From the IMG/VR virus record IMGVR_UViG_3300042470_000577, positions 1-37,116 of that record: a DNA stretch of 37,116 bases, one strand, 5' to 3'. Within the stretch, counting starts at the first letter, position 1, and every line of letters starts with the position of its first letter. The stretch is from a virus. This document shows positions 23,659 to 30,532 of the stretch, piece after piece. The position numbers and the translations under genes are program-made. A model generated the notes under the pieces. That model saw only the letters and a list, made by a program, of their open reading frames with translations, ran no database searches and was not told the origin of the DNA.

Positions 23659-23883
23659 TCATTTTTTGTACGATTTTTTACCTTTACAACCCCAACGTGA
23701 ACGACTTATCGTATTTGGGCAAGGAGGATTCTTACATTTAGGAATACCAGAAGATCGGGCACAGTACCGATCTCCACGTTCCGTTCCAGGTTGCGGTGTT
23801 TTACCTGCTTGTCCAACACTTCGAGTTTTACCACCTACAGTAACTCGAACTGCTTTACCTTTAGCTGGAGATTTCTTAGGCAT
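23659..23883 (-). CDS. Small basic phage protein with conserved C-terminal motif, 74 aa
   Basis: The N-terminus is Lys-rich; residues ~35-72 read GDRYCARSSGI, then CPNTISRSRWGCKGKKS. From memory, this resembles a family of small virion-associated proteins in other phages that contain PNALSRKKWKCRGKKS. The many Cys could bind metal. It is the last of three small basic genes in a row and starts 1 base after the stop of the 38-aa gene. A DNA-binding or virion-internal role is likely but unproven. Confidence 0.7.
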   Translation of the reverse strand: MPKKSPAKGKAVRVTVGGKTRSVGQAGKTPQPGTERGDRYCARSSGIPKCKNPPCPNTISRSRWGCKGKKSYKK

Positions 23884-23884
23884 C

Positions 23885-24001
23885 TCATTTACCCTTTTTA
23901 GGTTTAGGTTTAGCAGATTTTTTACAACTACCTGGAGAATATGGTTTCTTACCCTTTACAGGTTCATAACCTTTCCAGCATCGGCCTTTATCTTTAGCCA
24001 T
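23885..24001 (-). CDS. Small Lys-rich protein, 38 aa
   Basis: A 38-residue frame (MAKDKGRCWKGYEPVKGKK ... KPKPKKGK) runs from the ATG at 24001 to a TGA at 23885. It fits tightly between its neighbours (4 bases after one stop, 1 base before the next start), which argues that it is real. Cys8 and Cys26 and the KGYEPVKGKKPYSPGSC stretch are its only features. It belongs with the two flanking basic proteins; function is unknown. Confidence 0.65.
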   Translation of the reverse strand: MAKDKGRCWKGYEPVKGKKPYSPGSCKKSAKPKPKKGK

Positions 24002-24005
24002 GTTT

Positions 24006-24149
24006 TTACTTCTTTTTCTTAGCTGGTTTACTCTTACCTGCTTTGCTTAACGCGATAGCTACAGCTTGTTTCTGCGGCTTTCCACGTTTCATTTCAGATT
24101 TGATATTGGCTGAGATAACTTTCTTACTAGAACCTTTTTGAAGAGGCAT
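24006..24149 (-). CDS. Small phage protein of the SSKKVISANIKSEM...KQAVAIAL type, 47 aa
   Basis: The 47-residue product contains SSKKVISANIKSEMKRGKPQ and KQAVAIALSKAG, a pattern I know from small, widespread phage proteins of unknown function (N-terminal SxK(K/T)xSxNI, then a (P)QxQAVAxAL helix). The C-terminus is basic (SKPAKKKK). It follows the tail-tube-like gene; an AAGGA sequence lies upstream of its ATG. Its conservation and place in a virion block suggest a structural or DNA-binding role. Confidence 0.75.
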   Translation of the reverse strand: MPLQKGSSKKVISANIKSEMKRGKPQKQAVAIALSKAGKSKPAKKKK

Positions 24150-24182
24150 TGGGGATATCCTTGGACTGGGAAGAACTAAAAA

Positions 24183-24677
24183 CTATCCAACAGTAAATAA
24201 CCGAAGAAGTTCACATTGCTGCAAGTTAGCAACACTATCCAAGCCAATTGGAAGAATTCTCATTTGCAAAGGAATCTTGCGATGCTTATTAGCCCATAAT
24301 GTTGATACACTAAATCCAGGTGCTAATATTGCAGATTGAAAAGTAATCGTTGTAGGTGCAGCACTTGTGTTTGCACATTTAGTTAAAACTAAAGTTTTAG
24401 CTAAACTAGAAAGCAATGTACCGATTCGTCCAACTTCACCAATAGTAGTAGCAAAAGGCCAAAACGCTGACTGTGCTGCTGCAGCATCCCATTCTGATAA
24501 TGTAAAAGATACTTGCATTTCTAAACCTTGGTAAACACCATCTATTGGTGCAGTTCCACCAACGTCTGCAACAATGTCTTCTGCTCTTGATACCCAATCA
24601 ATAGTAAAACCATCTTCAATAATACCAAGGGCAAGATTGTTATATGTCGCAGTATAAGAACCAGCTACAAAAGTCAT
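24183..24677 (-). CDS. Major tail tube-like protein, 164 aa
   Basis: The protein begins TFVAGSYTATYNNLALGIIEDGFTID in parts, with repeated Ala/Thr and beta-type stretches. It contains DGVYQGLEMQVSFTLSEWD and AILAPGFSVSTLW, and ends with a short C-terminal strand. Length, composition and position upstream of the small proteins and the tape-measure-like gene fit a tail tube protein. The start overlaps the stop of the zinc-binding gene (ATGA). The call is from layout and resemblance, not a firm motif. Confidence 0.6.
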   Translation of the reverse strand: MTFVAGSYTATYNNLALGIIEDGFTIDWVSRAEDIVADVGGTAPIDGVYQGLEMQVSFTLSEWDAAAAQSAFWPFATTIGEVGRIGTLLSSLAKTLVLTKCANTSAAPTTITFQSAILAPGFSVSTLWANKHRKIPLQMRILPIGLDSVANLQQCELLRLFTVG

Positions 24678-25021
24678 TGCGGACTCTCCGAATTATCGGG
24701 TAATGGATGTAATTGCCTATACACTTTTAGGCATTGAAAACAAGTAGCAGCAATAGGCAAACTCGTCAAATGACGAGGTAATCTTGGACCAAATCCACAA
24801 GCAATTTTTTGAGGTGGTATGGATTGTCCCATGAATTTAAATTCATTTACGAGATCTGGATGTGCATCACTTGAATCACATGGGATTTGCAAATGAATGA
24901 TCGCTACAGGTTTCCCTTGACTACCACAAGCAGGGCAAGGAGTTAAAAAATCTCTCCCATGAAAGATCCCGTTATACCCAGGAATTTTTGATTGACAGTT
25001 CAGACACATCATGGGGAGCAT
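24674..25021 (-). CDS. Cys-rich zinc-binding-like protein, 115 aa
   Basis: Two CxxC pairs lie at the N-terminus (CLNC at residues ~6-9, CPAC at ~29-32) and another at CFQC (~93-96), with an extra Cys at ~75. They would make at least one rubredoxin-like zinc knuckle. The ATG at 25021 has GAGG about 7 bases upstream. It overlaps the tail-tube-like gene downstream by 4 bases. Its role is unknown; small zinc proteins inside tail operons can be assembly factors. Confidence 0.6.
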   Translation of the reverse strand: MLPMMCLNCQSKIPGYNGIFHGRDFLTPCPACGSQGKPVAIIHLQIPCDSSDAHPDLVNEFKFMGQSIPPQKIACGFGPRLPRHLTSLPIAATCFQCLKVYRQLHPLPDNSESPQ

Positions 25022-25586
25022 GAATAACCTCTTGACTTTCTGTAAGGGGGTTTCTATTGTGATAAACGAGATTCAACTTCGAGCGTGAATCGGCATCCTC
25101 GATATTGGGCGGGAAAAGACGCTGGCGATATCGAGTGTACGTTCTACCAGGGGACACAGCAATAGAACTAGCCGTGGACTGGTCACGGGAAAGGCGATAG
25201 CTGTCGGGATTTGGCCTCGATCTCGTAAAGTAGCCCGTGAGTAACAACGCTCGCCAAGCCACTGTGGAAAGAATGAAATCCGTTCATTCCGCTATGTCCC
25301 AATAGTCATGGTTTTTTCTTTTAAAAACCCTGCCTATAGGACGAAGTTATGCAAATAACTTCACGGACATGGAAGAATGAATTCCATTAGTTACTTTAAA
25401 TAGTAATAAAGTTAAATAGTCTTAGTTACCTAGTAGAATTAGGAATTTATTAGGTACTTAGTAATTGATTTCCAAAATACTTAGGGTATATTCTAATCCA
25501 GTCCTTCAGGATGAATCCCTTGGTAAAAATTTCTCAGGATGAGAACATCAACAACCTCCCTTGGTTTTTAATCAGGGGAGGTTTCT
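25022..25586. other. 565-base stretch without a confident minus-strand gene; repeats and structure
   Basis: A minus-strand frame from a GTG at 25262 (96 codons, Arg/Ser-rich) has no ribosome-binding site and overlaps the zinc gene, so I do not call it. The block 25070-25262 is richer in G+C than its surroundings and has an 8-bp inverted repeat (CTCGATAT/ATATCGAG, about 25098-25135). Perfect hairpins follow at 25271-25289 (GAATGAA/TTCATTC), 25310-25329 (GGTTTTT/AAAAACC) and 25343-25362 (GAAGTTAT-GCAA-ATAACTTC). The rest, to 25464, is AT-rich. The region could be a replication or regulatory site; the plus-strand elements are listed separately. Confidence 0.5.
25465..25492 (+). promoter_or_regulatory. 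Sigma70-like promoter on the plus strand
   Basis: TTGATT (25465-25470) and TATATT (25487-25492) are separated by 16 bases. The -10 box matches the consensus at five of six positions, the -35 at four. It points away from all neighbouring genes and toward the hairpins at 25504-25588. Chance occurrence in AT-rich DNA cannot be excluded. Confidence 0.4.
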
Positions 25587-25588
25587 TT
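25499..25588 (+). ncRNA. Candidate CsrB/RsmZ-like small RNA with two CAGGATG hairpins
   Basis: From a start predicted near 25499, about 90 bases lead to a terminator-like hairpin. Within it, TTCTCA-GGA-TGAGAA (25531-25545) is a 6-bp hairpin with GGA at the tip, and TTCA-GGA-TGAA (25505-25515) is a weaker 4-bp one. Both contain CAGGATG, the repeat unit known from Escherichia coli CsrB (CAGGA(U/A/C)G in hairpin loops), which sequesters CsrA. The phage has its own csrA. There are only two sites plus GGGGA in the terminator stem, fewer than CsrB, so it would be a minimal decoy. The RNA is antisense to any minus-strand read-through. All of this is inferred from sequence alone. Confidence 0.4.
25553..25588 (+). 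terminator. Plus-strand terminator hairpin
   Basis: AACCTCCC (25553-25560) pairs with GGGAGGTT (25576-25583) over a 15-base loop, followed on the plus strand by TTTCTTT. On the minus strand no T run follows, so it fits an RNA made from the plus strand. It abuts the stop codon of the minus-strand gene at 25587. Confidence 0.6.
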
Positions 25589-26117
25589 ATGCACCAGCAC
25601 CACAACCTATCGCAGTGATCTTTCCTGCACCGGTAAATATTACCTCCATAGAGTATCCCGCTGGTTGAGCATCCCCATCATTGGGGTCTACAGATCGATA
25701 CCAATCTTTGAATTGTTCATTAGGTCCCATACAAGCAGTCCACCGTAAAGGCTCTATACGCCCTGCTGACACTGCCAAAGCAGTATTGCCATGCAAAGTA
25801 GTCATAACCTGTTCTGCGATGTCTGTGAGGCCCCTAGAGGCTTTTATGAGGACACTATCTGGATCTCTATCTTCTGGATTTCTTCTGGAACGAATAGAGA
25901 TGGTTACAATAAGCCCTGTCTCCTGCTTTAGGAGATTCGTCAACTGGGGGTCTGGGTTAGTCCACTCTCGAAGATGAACTGCAAGGTAAATACCCCCCGC
26001 TGTAGGGATAGGTTGCCCATTCATTCCTAGACGGATGTTTTGATCGGGAGAATCGACTTGGGTGAGAACTTCTTTGAGCTTATCTCGAACAACAACTAGA
26101 AGGGTTCCAACACTCAT
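25587..26117 (-). CDS. Tail completion or terminator-like protein, 176 aa
   Basis: The protein starts MSVGTLLVVVRDKLKEVLTQ, has Pro/Asp-rich turns and a beta-rich centre (GLIVTISIRSRR), and ends with a Gly/Ala segment (TGAGKITAIGCGAGA). It overlaps the upstream morphogenesis gene by ATGA and lies just before the tail genes, the usual place for a tail terminator or minor tail protein. No specific family was recognised; the position is the main argument. Confidence 0.45.
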   Translation of the reverse strand: MSVGTLLVVVRDKLKEVLTQVDSPDQNIRLGMNGQPIPTAGGIYLAVHLREWTNPDPQLTNLLKQETGLIVTISIRSRRNPEDRDPDSVLIKASRGLTDIAEQVMTTLHGNTALAVSAGRIEPLRWTACMGPNEQFKDWYRSVDPNDGDAQPAGYSMEVIFTGAGKITAIGCGAGA

Positions 26118-26719
26118 CGTAAGCCTACCTTTCGTTTAGCCATGATTCTGGCTTTCGTGATCCAAGGAGTAAGATTTTTTGGGAAGATGGGACGGGCTTC
26201 TGCTAGTTTGTCAGAATAAGGAACTGTCGTTCTGACGATTAAACGATTCCCATCAATCTCAAATTCTTGTTCTAGAGATGGGATGTACTGGCCTTGAATG
26301 ACTTTCCCAGGACGCAGGGAACGCTCTAAACGACGAGTCAAAATTAGAATTGGAACTTCTCGATTGGATAATGTACCAATTTTAGTTTTTGCTCCTGCAG
26401 CTTTAACGATACCCCAAGCAATACTAGCAGCTTGAGCAGGTGTCTTACCTCGACGAAGCTGATAACCGTAAATAGCTCTCCAGCGTTTATCCTGAGTTGG
26501 AGTTAAAAGTCCTTTAGTAGATTTGAAGTTACGAACATTATAAAGCTGGGCATCACCTCTAGCTAAAGGACGATAAGCAATAGTACGAGGGGATAACGGT
26601 TTCCAGCGTATCCCTGCTGAATCCGTACCCCCTCTACTCTTCACCAGAAATTCCTCATGAATTATCTGGAAAGTATAGTAAATAGTCCAAGCTAAAAGTT
26701 CTTTGGAATATCGAGCCAC
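26114..26719 (-). CDS. Virion morphogenesis protein, Mu gpG / HK97 gp10-like
   Basis: The 201-residue, strongly basic protein has TDSAGIRWKPLSPRTIAYR at ~32-50, which resembles the D-x-G-x-x-W-x-P-L-S-x-x-T motif of Mu gpG-like tail-completion proteins. The C-terminal part contains beta-like segments (EFEIDGNRLIVRTTVPY) and ends with a basic patch. It lies between a head-tail connector-like gene and the tail terminator-like gene, consistent with head-tail joining. Confidence 0.65.
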   Translation of the reverse strand: MARYSKELLAWTIYYTFQIIHEEFLVKSRGGTDSAGIRWKPLSPRTIAYRPLARGDAQLYNVRNFKSTKGLLTPTQDKRWRAIYGYQLRRGKTPAQAASIAWGIVKAAGAKTKIGTLSNREVPILILTRRLERSLRPGKVIQGQYIPSLEQEFEIDGNRLIVRTTVPYSDKLAEARPIFPKNLTPWITKARIMAKRKVGLR

Positions 26720-26722
26720 ATC

Positions 26723-27229
26723 CTACATCCAATCGTATGGGAATGGAGACATGAGATATTCTCTCCCAGAAGTATCAGTGGATGCTGTACGACGAATGCG
26801 AATTTTATTTTGAAGATAACGCATATCGATCATAGGTGACTGCATAACTGCCAGCATACCTGCCGAGAATGGGATATCAGGGATTTGTATAATACCGTCT
26901 GAAACTTGTTCTAATTCCAAAATAGCACGCTGGTAATCTTCTCCATAAAGACCTGGATCACCTCGTCGTTTGGTGAAGTGATAAGCAGCTATATAGGTAG
27001 CTCTACGACGAACCCAGTAAGATTGGTAGAGATCATTCGCATCGTGTTTTAAACCAATGTACTGAAGACAAGTTAGAGTAGCATCTGAAATAACTTCAGA
27101 TAGATAATCTTCGTAATCTTCCTTAGTTAGATCATCAACCCATTGGTTGCTGCCATCAAAGGATATCAATCGAATGACTTCTTCAGCAGAAGTGAATTGG
27201 TATTGTGGGACATTACCGTAAAGAGTCAT
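26723..27229 (-). CDS. Head-tail connector-like protein, 168 aa
   Basis: The protein is mostly helical: TSAEEVIRLISFD, then LSEVISDATLTCLQYIGLK, then RRRATYIAAYHFTKRRGDP and a long acidic helix. This resembles gp6-like or DUF1320-like connectors that bind below the portal. It sits 3 bases downstream of the virion morphogenesis gene's start and 4 bases after the fibre-like gene, within the head-tail joining genes. Support is composition and context. Confidence 0.5.
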   Translation of the reverse strand: MTLYGNVPQYQFTSAEEVIRLISFDGSNQWVDDLTKEDYEDYLSEVISDATLTCLQYIGLKHDANDLYQSYWVRRRATYIAAYHFTKRRGDPGLYGEDYQRAILELEQVSDGIIQIPDIPFSAGMLAVMQSPMIDMRYLQNKIRIRRTASTDTSGREYLMSPFPYDWM

Positions 27230-27232
27230 AGG

Positions 27233-28387
27233 TTAATCCTTAGTAGCTACTTGTTTTACAATCCAATCCCCATGAGCAAATACGAAGTTATCAGAAACTC
27301 TTCGAAGTGCCCATGAATGAGTTCCTGGAATAAGGGTAGCTCCAGTACTTGAAAAAGAAAACTGATTGTTGTTAACACCTGATCTACTTATAGATCCGTT
27401 TGGAATTATTAGGATATCACCCCTGTATTTTCTGGAAATAACTATTTCACAAGTTGCTGATAAATCTACAGATCCACCTGTTGAATCGAATACGGCTATT
27501 GGACCTACTGTTATATTTTCTCCCAGGAAAACACGGATAGTTGTTTCATTAACTCGATCTTCTACTGTTGATGATAAAGGAGTTATTGTGATATTGCTTC
27601 CACCGCTGGCATCTCGAATCTTCTCCAGCGTATCCGTCCCACTTGACCAAGCTGCACCCTTAATTTCCGTGAACGCTGCTGTGACACCATTGCTTGTTGC
27701 AAGCCCTGCTTGTATATCCACAATTGCATGAACGTGACTCGTTGCATCAATAAAAATTGTATCACCTGCGATTGGTGCTGCCGTTCTGGCTTCTTCCAGA
27801 ACAATCGTTTGGGTTCCGTTGCCGTTGTTCACGAACGTCAATATCGGTGAGTTCTGCTCGGCTAGCGTAGCGTCATCAGCAAAGAACAAAACAGCATGTT
27901 CAAACGCACCAGTCGGGTAATTAAGTCCTGATACATTGAATGTCGTTGTGGTTGGTGTTGGACTTGCAAGAACAGTACCTTCGACAACCATGTTTGCTTT
28001 GCGAAGTAAATCTATCAACTTGCCAAACGAACCTGCTGTTGTATGACCAGCATAGGGTTCATCCCAAACAGCATCCGCAATACCCGTGGTCATCAATTCT
28101 TCGTACGTATCGGATGGTAAAACATCGTAGCGATGATTACTCATGCTCATCGCGGAGTTGTTCACGATGATGTCTAACCGTCCAAGACTGTTTGTGTTGG
28201 AAACGGTCAACGCGATTAAGTAGTAACCATTCGTCGAATGCGTTACTGTTGCTCCGGTAAGCGTTGCCACCGAACCATTCTTAGCGATCGAGAAATCGGC
28301 AAGCACTGCCGTTGTCACGGCAACACCATCGGCATCTAGTACTGGGCCAATCGTAACAGTCGTTGCTGTGCTTAGTTTAAGTAACAT
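27233..28387 (-). CDS. Fibre- or decoration-like virion protein, 384 aa
   Basis: The protein is rich in Thr, Val, Ser and Asn with repeated beta-strand patterns, starting LLKLSTATTVTIGPV and including TTTTFNVSGLNYPTG. No transmembrane or enzyme motif is visible. It may be a fibre or decoration protein. Its 5' two thirds (27600-28387) is noticeably richer in G+C than the last third, so the gene looks mosaic: an acquired N-terminal part joined to a resident C-terminal part. Confidence 0.5.
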   Translation of the reverse strand: MLLKLSTATTVTIGPVLDADGVAVTTAVLADFSIAKNGSVATLTGATVTHSTNGYYLIALTVSNTNSLGRLDIIVNNSAMSMSNHRYDVLPSDTYEELMTTGIADAVWDEPYAGHTTAGSFGKLIDLLRKANMVVEGTVLASPTPTTTTFNVSGLNYPTGAFEHAVLFFADDATLAEQNSPILTFVNNGNGTQTIVLEEARTAAPIAGDTIFIDATSHVHAIVDIQAGLATSNGVTAAFTEIKGAAWSSGTDTLEKIRDASGGSNITITPLSSTVEDRVNETTIRVFLGENITVGPIAVFDSTGGSVDLSATCEIVISRKYRGDILIIPNGSISRSGVNNNQFSFSSTGATLIPGTHSWALRRVSDNFVFAHGDWIVKQVATKD

Positions 28388-28388
28388 T

Positions 28389-29132
28389 CTATGGCATACC
28401 TGTTAGGATTCGTCGTCGTCGTGCGCCACTTGGAAACTGGTAAAACGTGTTGCGGTGTGACTCTTGGCGTAGGCCGATGCCACGTTTGGAGGCTAGAAGT
28501 TTGATTTCGGCAAGGCTTAGGTTTCTATCATAAATACGAACGTCATCTAAATACCCTTCCAATGCACCCCAGTAATTATTGCCTAACAAAAAGTTTGTTT
28601 GTAGTCCCGGTGAGATCCCCTGTTGATTTGCTGTATTACTAAACACTCCGTCAATGTAGTAGCTTGTGTTATTGCCATCACTAAACACAAAAATATGTTG
28701 CCAACGATTCGTCGATAACGCTGCCGTACTTTGCGTATTTTGACCTCGATATACTTCAAGCGTACCGTTTGTCAGTAGGGTAAGTGCAAACCTTGGGTTT
28801 GTATTATTCGGCCAACTTGCACAAATACCTCGCTTGTTCAAAGTTATTGCGTTGACCCATGCCGAAAAACCTACAACGTCAACGCCAAAATCTTTGTTTA
28901 GTGTAACTCGATTTTGAGAATCATTACCGCCTGATGTATCATCTCCATCGAACTGCAGCGCCCGCCCATCACCACTAGCAACCCAGTCGCTCGCATCCAT
29001 GTTCGTCAGCGTTCCATGATTACCCCCAACGAGGTCAGGAAGCACGTTGCCTTGTCCGCTGATCGATGGACAATACGCCGCGACGAGGCCTTGGCGAAGA
29101 TTGGCGAACGCATTGCTTCCGTTGTAGTACAT
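28389..29132 (-). CDS. LamG/concanavalin A-like carbohydrate-binding virion protein
   Basis: The 247-residue protein has a LamG-type fold signature: LQFDGDD near 60, FSAWVNAIT near 88-96, WQHIFVFSDGN near 142-152, and GYLDDVRIYDRNLSLAEIKLLAS near 193-215. Such domains bind glycans. In phages they occur on adsorption proteins, so this could help recognise the host surface. The start MYYNGSNAFANLRQGLVAAYCP is, from memory, a form common in planctomycete genomes. The G+C content is high, as for the next three genes. Confidence 0.8.
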   Translation of the reverse strand: MYYNGSNAFANLRQGLVAAYCPSISGQGNVLPDLVGGNHGTLTNMDASDWVASGDGRALQFDGDDTSGGNDSQNRVTLNKDFGVDVVGFSAWVNAITLNKRGICASWPNNTNPRFALTLLTNGTLEVYRGQNTQSTAALSTNRWQHIFVFSDGNNTSYYIDGVFSNTANQQGISPGLQTNFLLGNNYWGALEGYLDDVRIYDRNLSLAEIKLLASKRGIGLRQESHRNTFYQFPSGARRRRILTGMP

Positions 29133-29140
29133 TGGCTCGC

Positions 29141-29644
29141 CTAGCTGATGGTATCGTAAATCGCTTGCACGCGTATAAAATGATTTCCGGCAGTCGCATT
29201 TAACGCGATGCCTGCATTATGGACAACAAAAACGGTGAACTGCCCAGGAAGCCTGCCACCGAACGCCTGAGCAACACTGACCGGCCCAAAATAATAATCT
29301 TCGTTGCTCGATGCAGTGATCGTGATGTTGGCGCAGAATCGGCAGATAGCGTTTTTCACGTTACTCAAACTGATGGTTCTATTGGCATCAGAACCCAAGA
29401 AAACATCTGGCCAGCCGCTGCCGTCCCAGCCAATTAGCCAGATTTCAATGGAACGACTAACAGTGGGTGAGGTGCCCGTGGTGATTTTTCCGCTGACTAG
29501 ATAATCGGCATAGCCATTGGTTCTAGTGTCTATGGCTGTGGCTTCGCGTCCTGCCAATAAATTAACATCACTGGCCAAACTAGCCAGCGTGATGGTCATG
29601 TCTGCTGCTGTGACAAAATTCTGCTTCGCGGTATAGGTCGGCAT
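29141..29644 (-). CDS. Virion-associated protein, 167 aa
   Basis: The protein has a Ser/Thr/Ala-rich sequence with GKITTGTSPTVSRSIEIWLIGWDG near 52-75 and repeated beta-type strands, without enzyme motifs. I associate this motif with small phage structural proteins but cannot name a family. The GC-rich genes around it (28389-30096) suggest a single accessory cassette for surface binding. The stop is 8 bases before the LamG gene start. Confidence 0.5.
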   Translation of the reverse strand: MPTYTAKQNFVTAADMTITLASLASDVNLLAGREATAIDTRTNGYADYLVSGKITTGTSPTVSRSIEIWLIGWDGSGWPDVFLGSDANRTISLSNVKNAICRFCANITITASSNEDYYFGPVSVAQAFGGRLPGQFTVFVVHNAGIALNATAGNHFIRVQAIYDTIS

Positions 29645-30096
29645 TAAACCAAAACCTCACTTGCTTCCATCTCTTTGCGTGCGTTGATTACCAATCCAAT
29701 TCCAATTTCGGGTAGGCCAACGGTTGATGTCCATGAGACAACCTTGCTGCCCATCGCAATGATGTCGGCGGCTTGTGCCTGCGTTAGAAGCGTTGCGCCG
29801 ACAAGCTGCGAGAGCATCGCTTGCACTTGCGGCAGGTTGACATCGACGGTCGAGATTCTCGGATCATCGACCCACGCCACGACACTTTGGCAAAGTCCGG
29901 CCACTTGCGGATTGGATGAATTTTCGCCGGCAAGCAGTTTCGGCCAAATGCCCTGAAATATCGCGTAGGTTTTCAGGTCGCGTATAACTACGGATTGCTG
30001 CACCACAACCGTTTTTGCGTTGATTGCGTCGGCGGCTTGCTGGTCGGTTAACGTGCTGTATGACTGTTTGGATAGTTCGTCGGATAAAATGCTCAT
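29644..30096 (-). CDS. Protein of unknown function, 150 aa, in the GC-rich cassette
   Basis: The ATG at 30096 overlaps the TGA of the upstream gene (ATGA), which is why the start five codons further is rejected. The sequence is helical, Ala/Gln-rich (QQAADAINAKTVVVQQSVV), with repeated Leu. Two 60-base lines inside it, from 29761 and 29821, are 63% and 58% G+C, against about 40% for most of the window. It may be a tail-fibre chaperone or a small virion protein; nothing decisive is visible. Confidence 0.5.
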   Translation of the reverse strand: MSILSDELSKQSYSTLTDQQAADAINAKTVVVQQSVVIRDLKTYAIFQGIWPKLLAGENSSNPQVAGLCQSVVAWVDDPRISTVDVNLPQVQAMLSQLVGATLLTQAQAADIIAMGSKVVSWTSTVGLPEIGIGLVINARKEMEASEVLV

Positions 30097-30434
30097 GTTA
30101 CATCTCGGCAAATAATTTTGATGATTCGATCAGCACCTTCATTACCTGAAGACTTAACTTGTATTTCTTGAATACCCATAAAGTCTTCTTTATTCAAAGC
30201 ACGAAAACTACTGTTTACTTTTGTGATAGTAACGACATTACCATCTCGACCAACAACCGGATACCAGTTAGTACCATCGTCTGTCATTTCAAAGGTGATG
30301 CCTGTACCTGTCATAGCAGCAGGAAATATCACTGCAACAGGAGTAGATTTAAAACCAGTTCGAGAACTGTTACTGGTTTGAGTACCAGCAGCAATGGTAA
30401 GAGGGACAGATAAAATTCGAGTACCTAGACTCAT
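30093..30434 (-). CDS. Small beta-rich virion-like protein, 113 aa
   Basis: The protein starts MSLGTRILSVPLTIAAGTQTS and consists of beta-type strands with a TGFKSTPVAVIFPAAMTGTGI stretch. It is probably a minor virion component. It lies after the major capsid gene, separated by a 98-base gap holding a large RNA hairpin. G+C content returns to the phage average here, marking the edge of the GC-rich cassette. Confidence 0.5.
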   Translation of the reverse strand: MSLGTRILSVPLTIAAGTQTSNSSRTGFKSTPVAVIFPAAMTGTGITFEMTDDGTNWYPVVGRDGNVVTITKVNSSFRALNKEDFMGIQEIQVKSSGNEGADRIIKIICRDVT

Positions 30435-30470
30435 GGTTACATCCCTAAGAAAGAAAGATCAGAATAAATT

Positions 30471-30524
30471 GGGAGACACTACCCCATACCCAATAAGAGC
30501 ATGAGGTAGTGCTAGGGTTCTCCC
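30471..30524 (-). other. Long RNA stem-loop after the major capsid gene
   Basis: Minus-strand GGGAGA (30519-30524) and CACTACC (30505-30511) pair with GGTAGTG (30477-30483) and TCTCCC (30471-30476). A 7-base bulge lies on one side and a loop of about 20 bases at the tip. No T run follows, so it looks like an mRNA-stability or partial-termination structure. Confidence 0.5.
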
Positions 30525-30532
30525 CAGTCCCC

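Noticed and set aside
24972-25262. 96-codon minus-strand frame
   Set aside because: GTG start without a ribosome-binding sequence, 50-base overlap with a better gene, and an Arg/Ser-rich product without motifs. Possibly real, but not supported.
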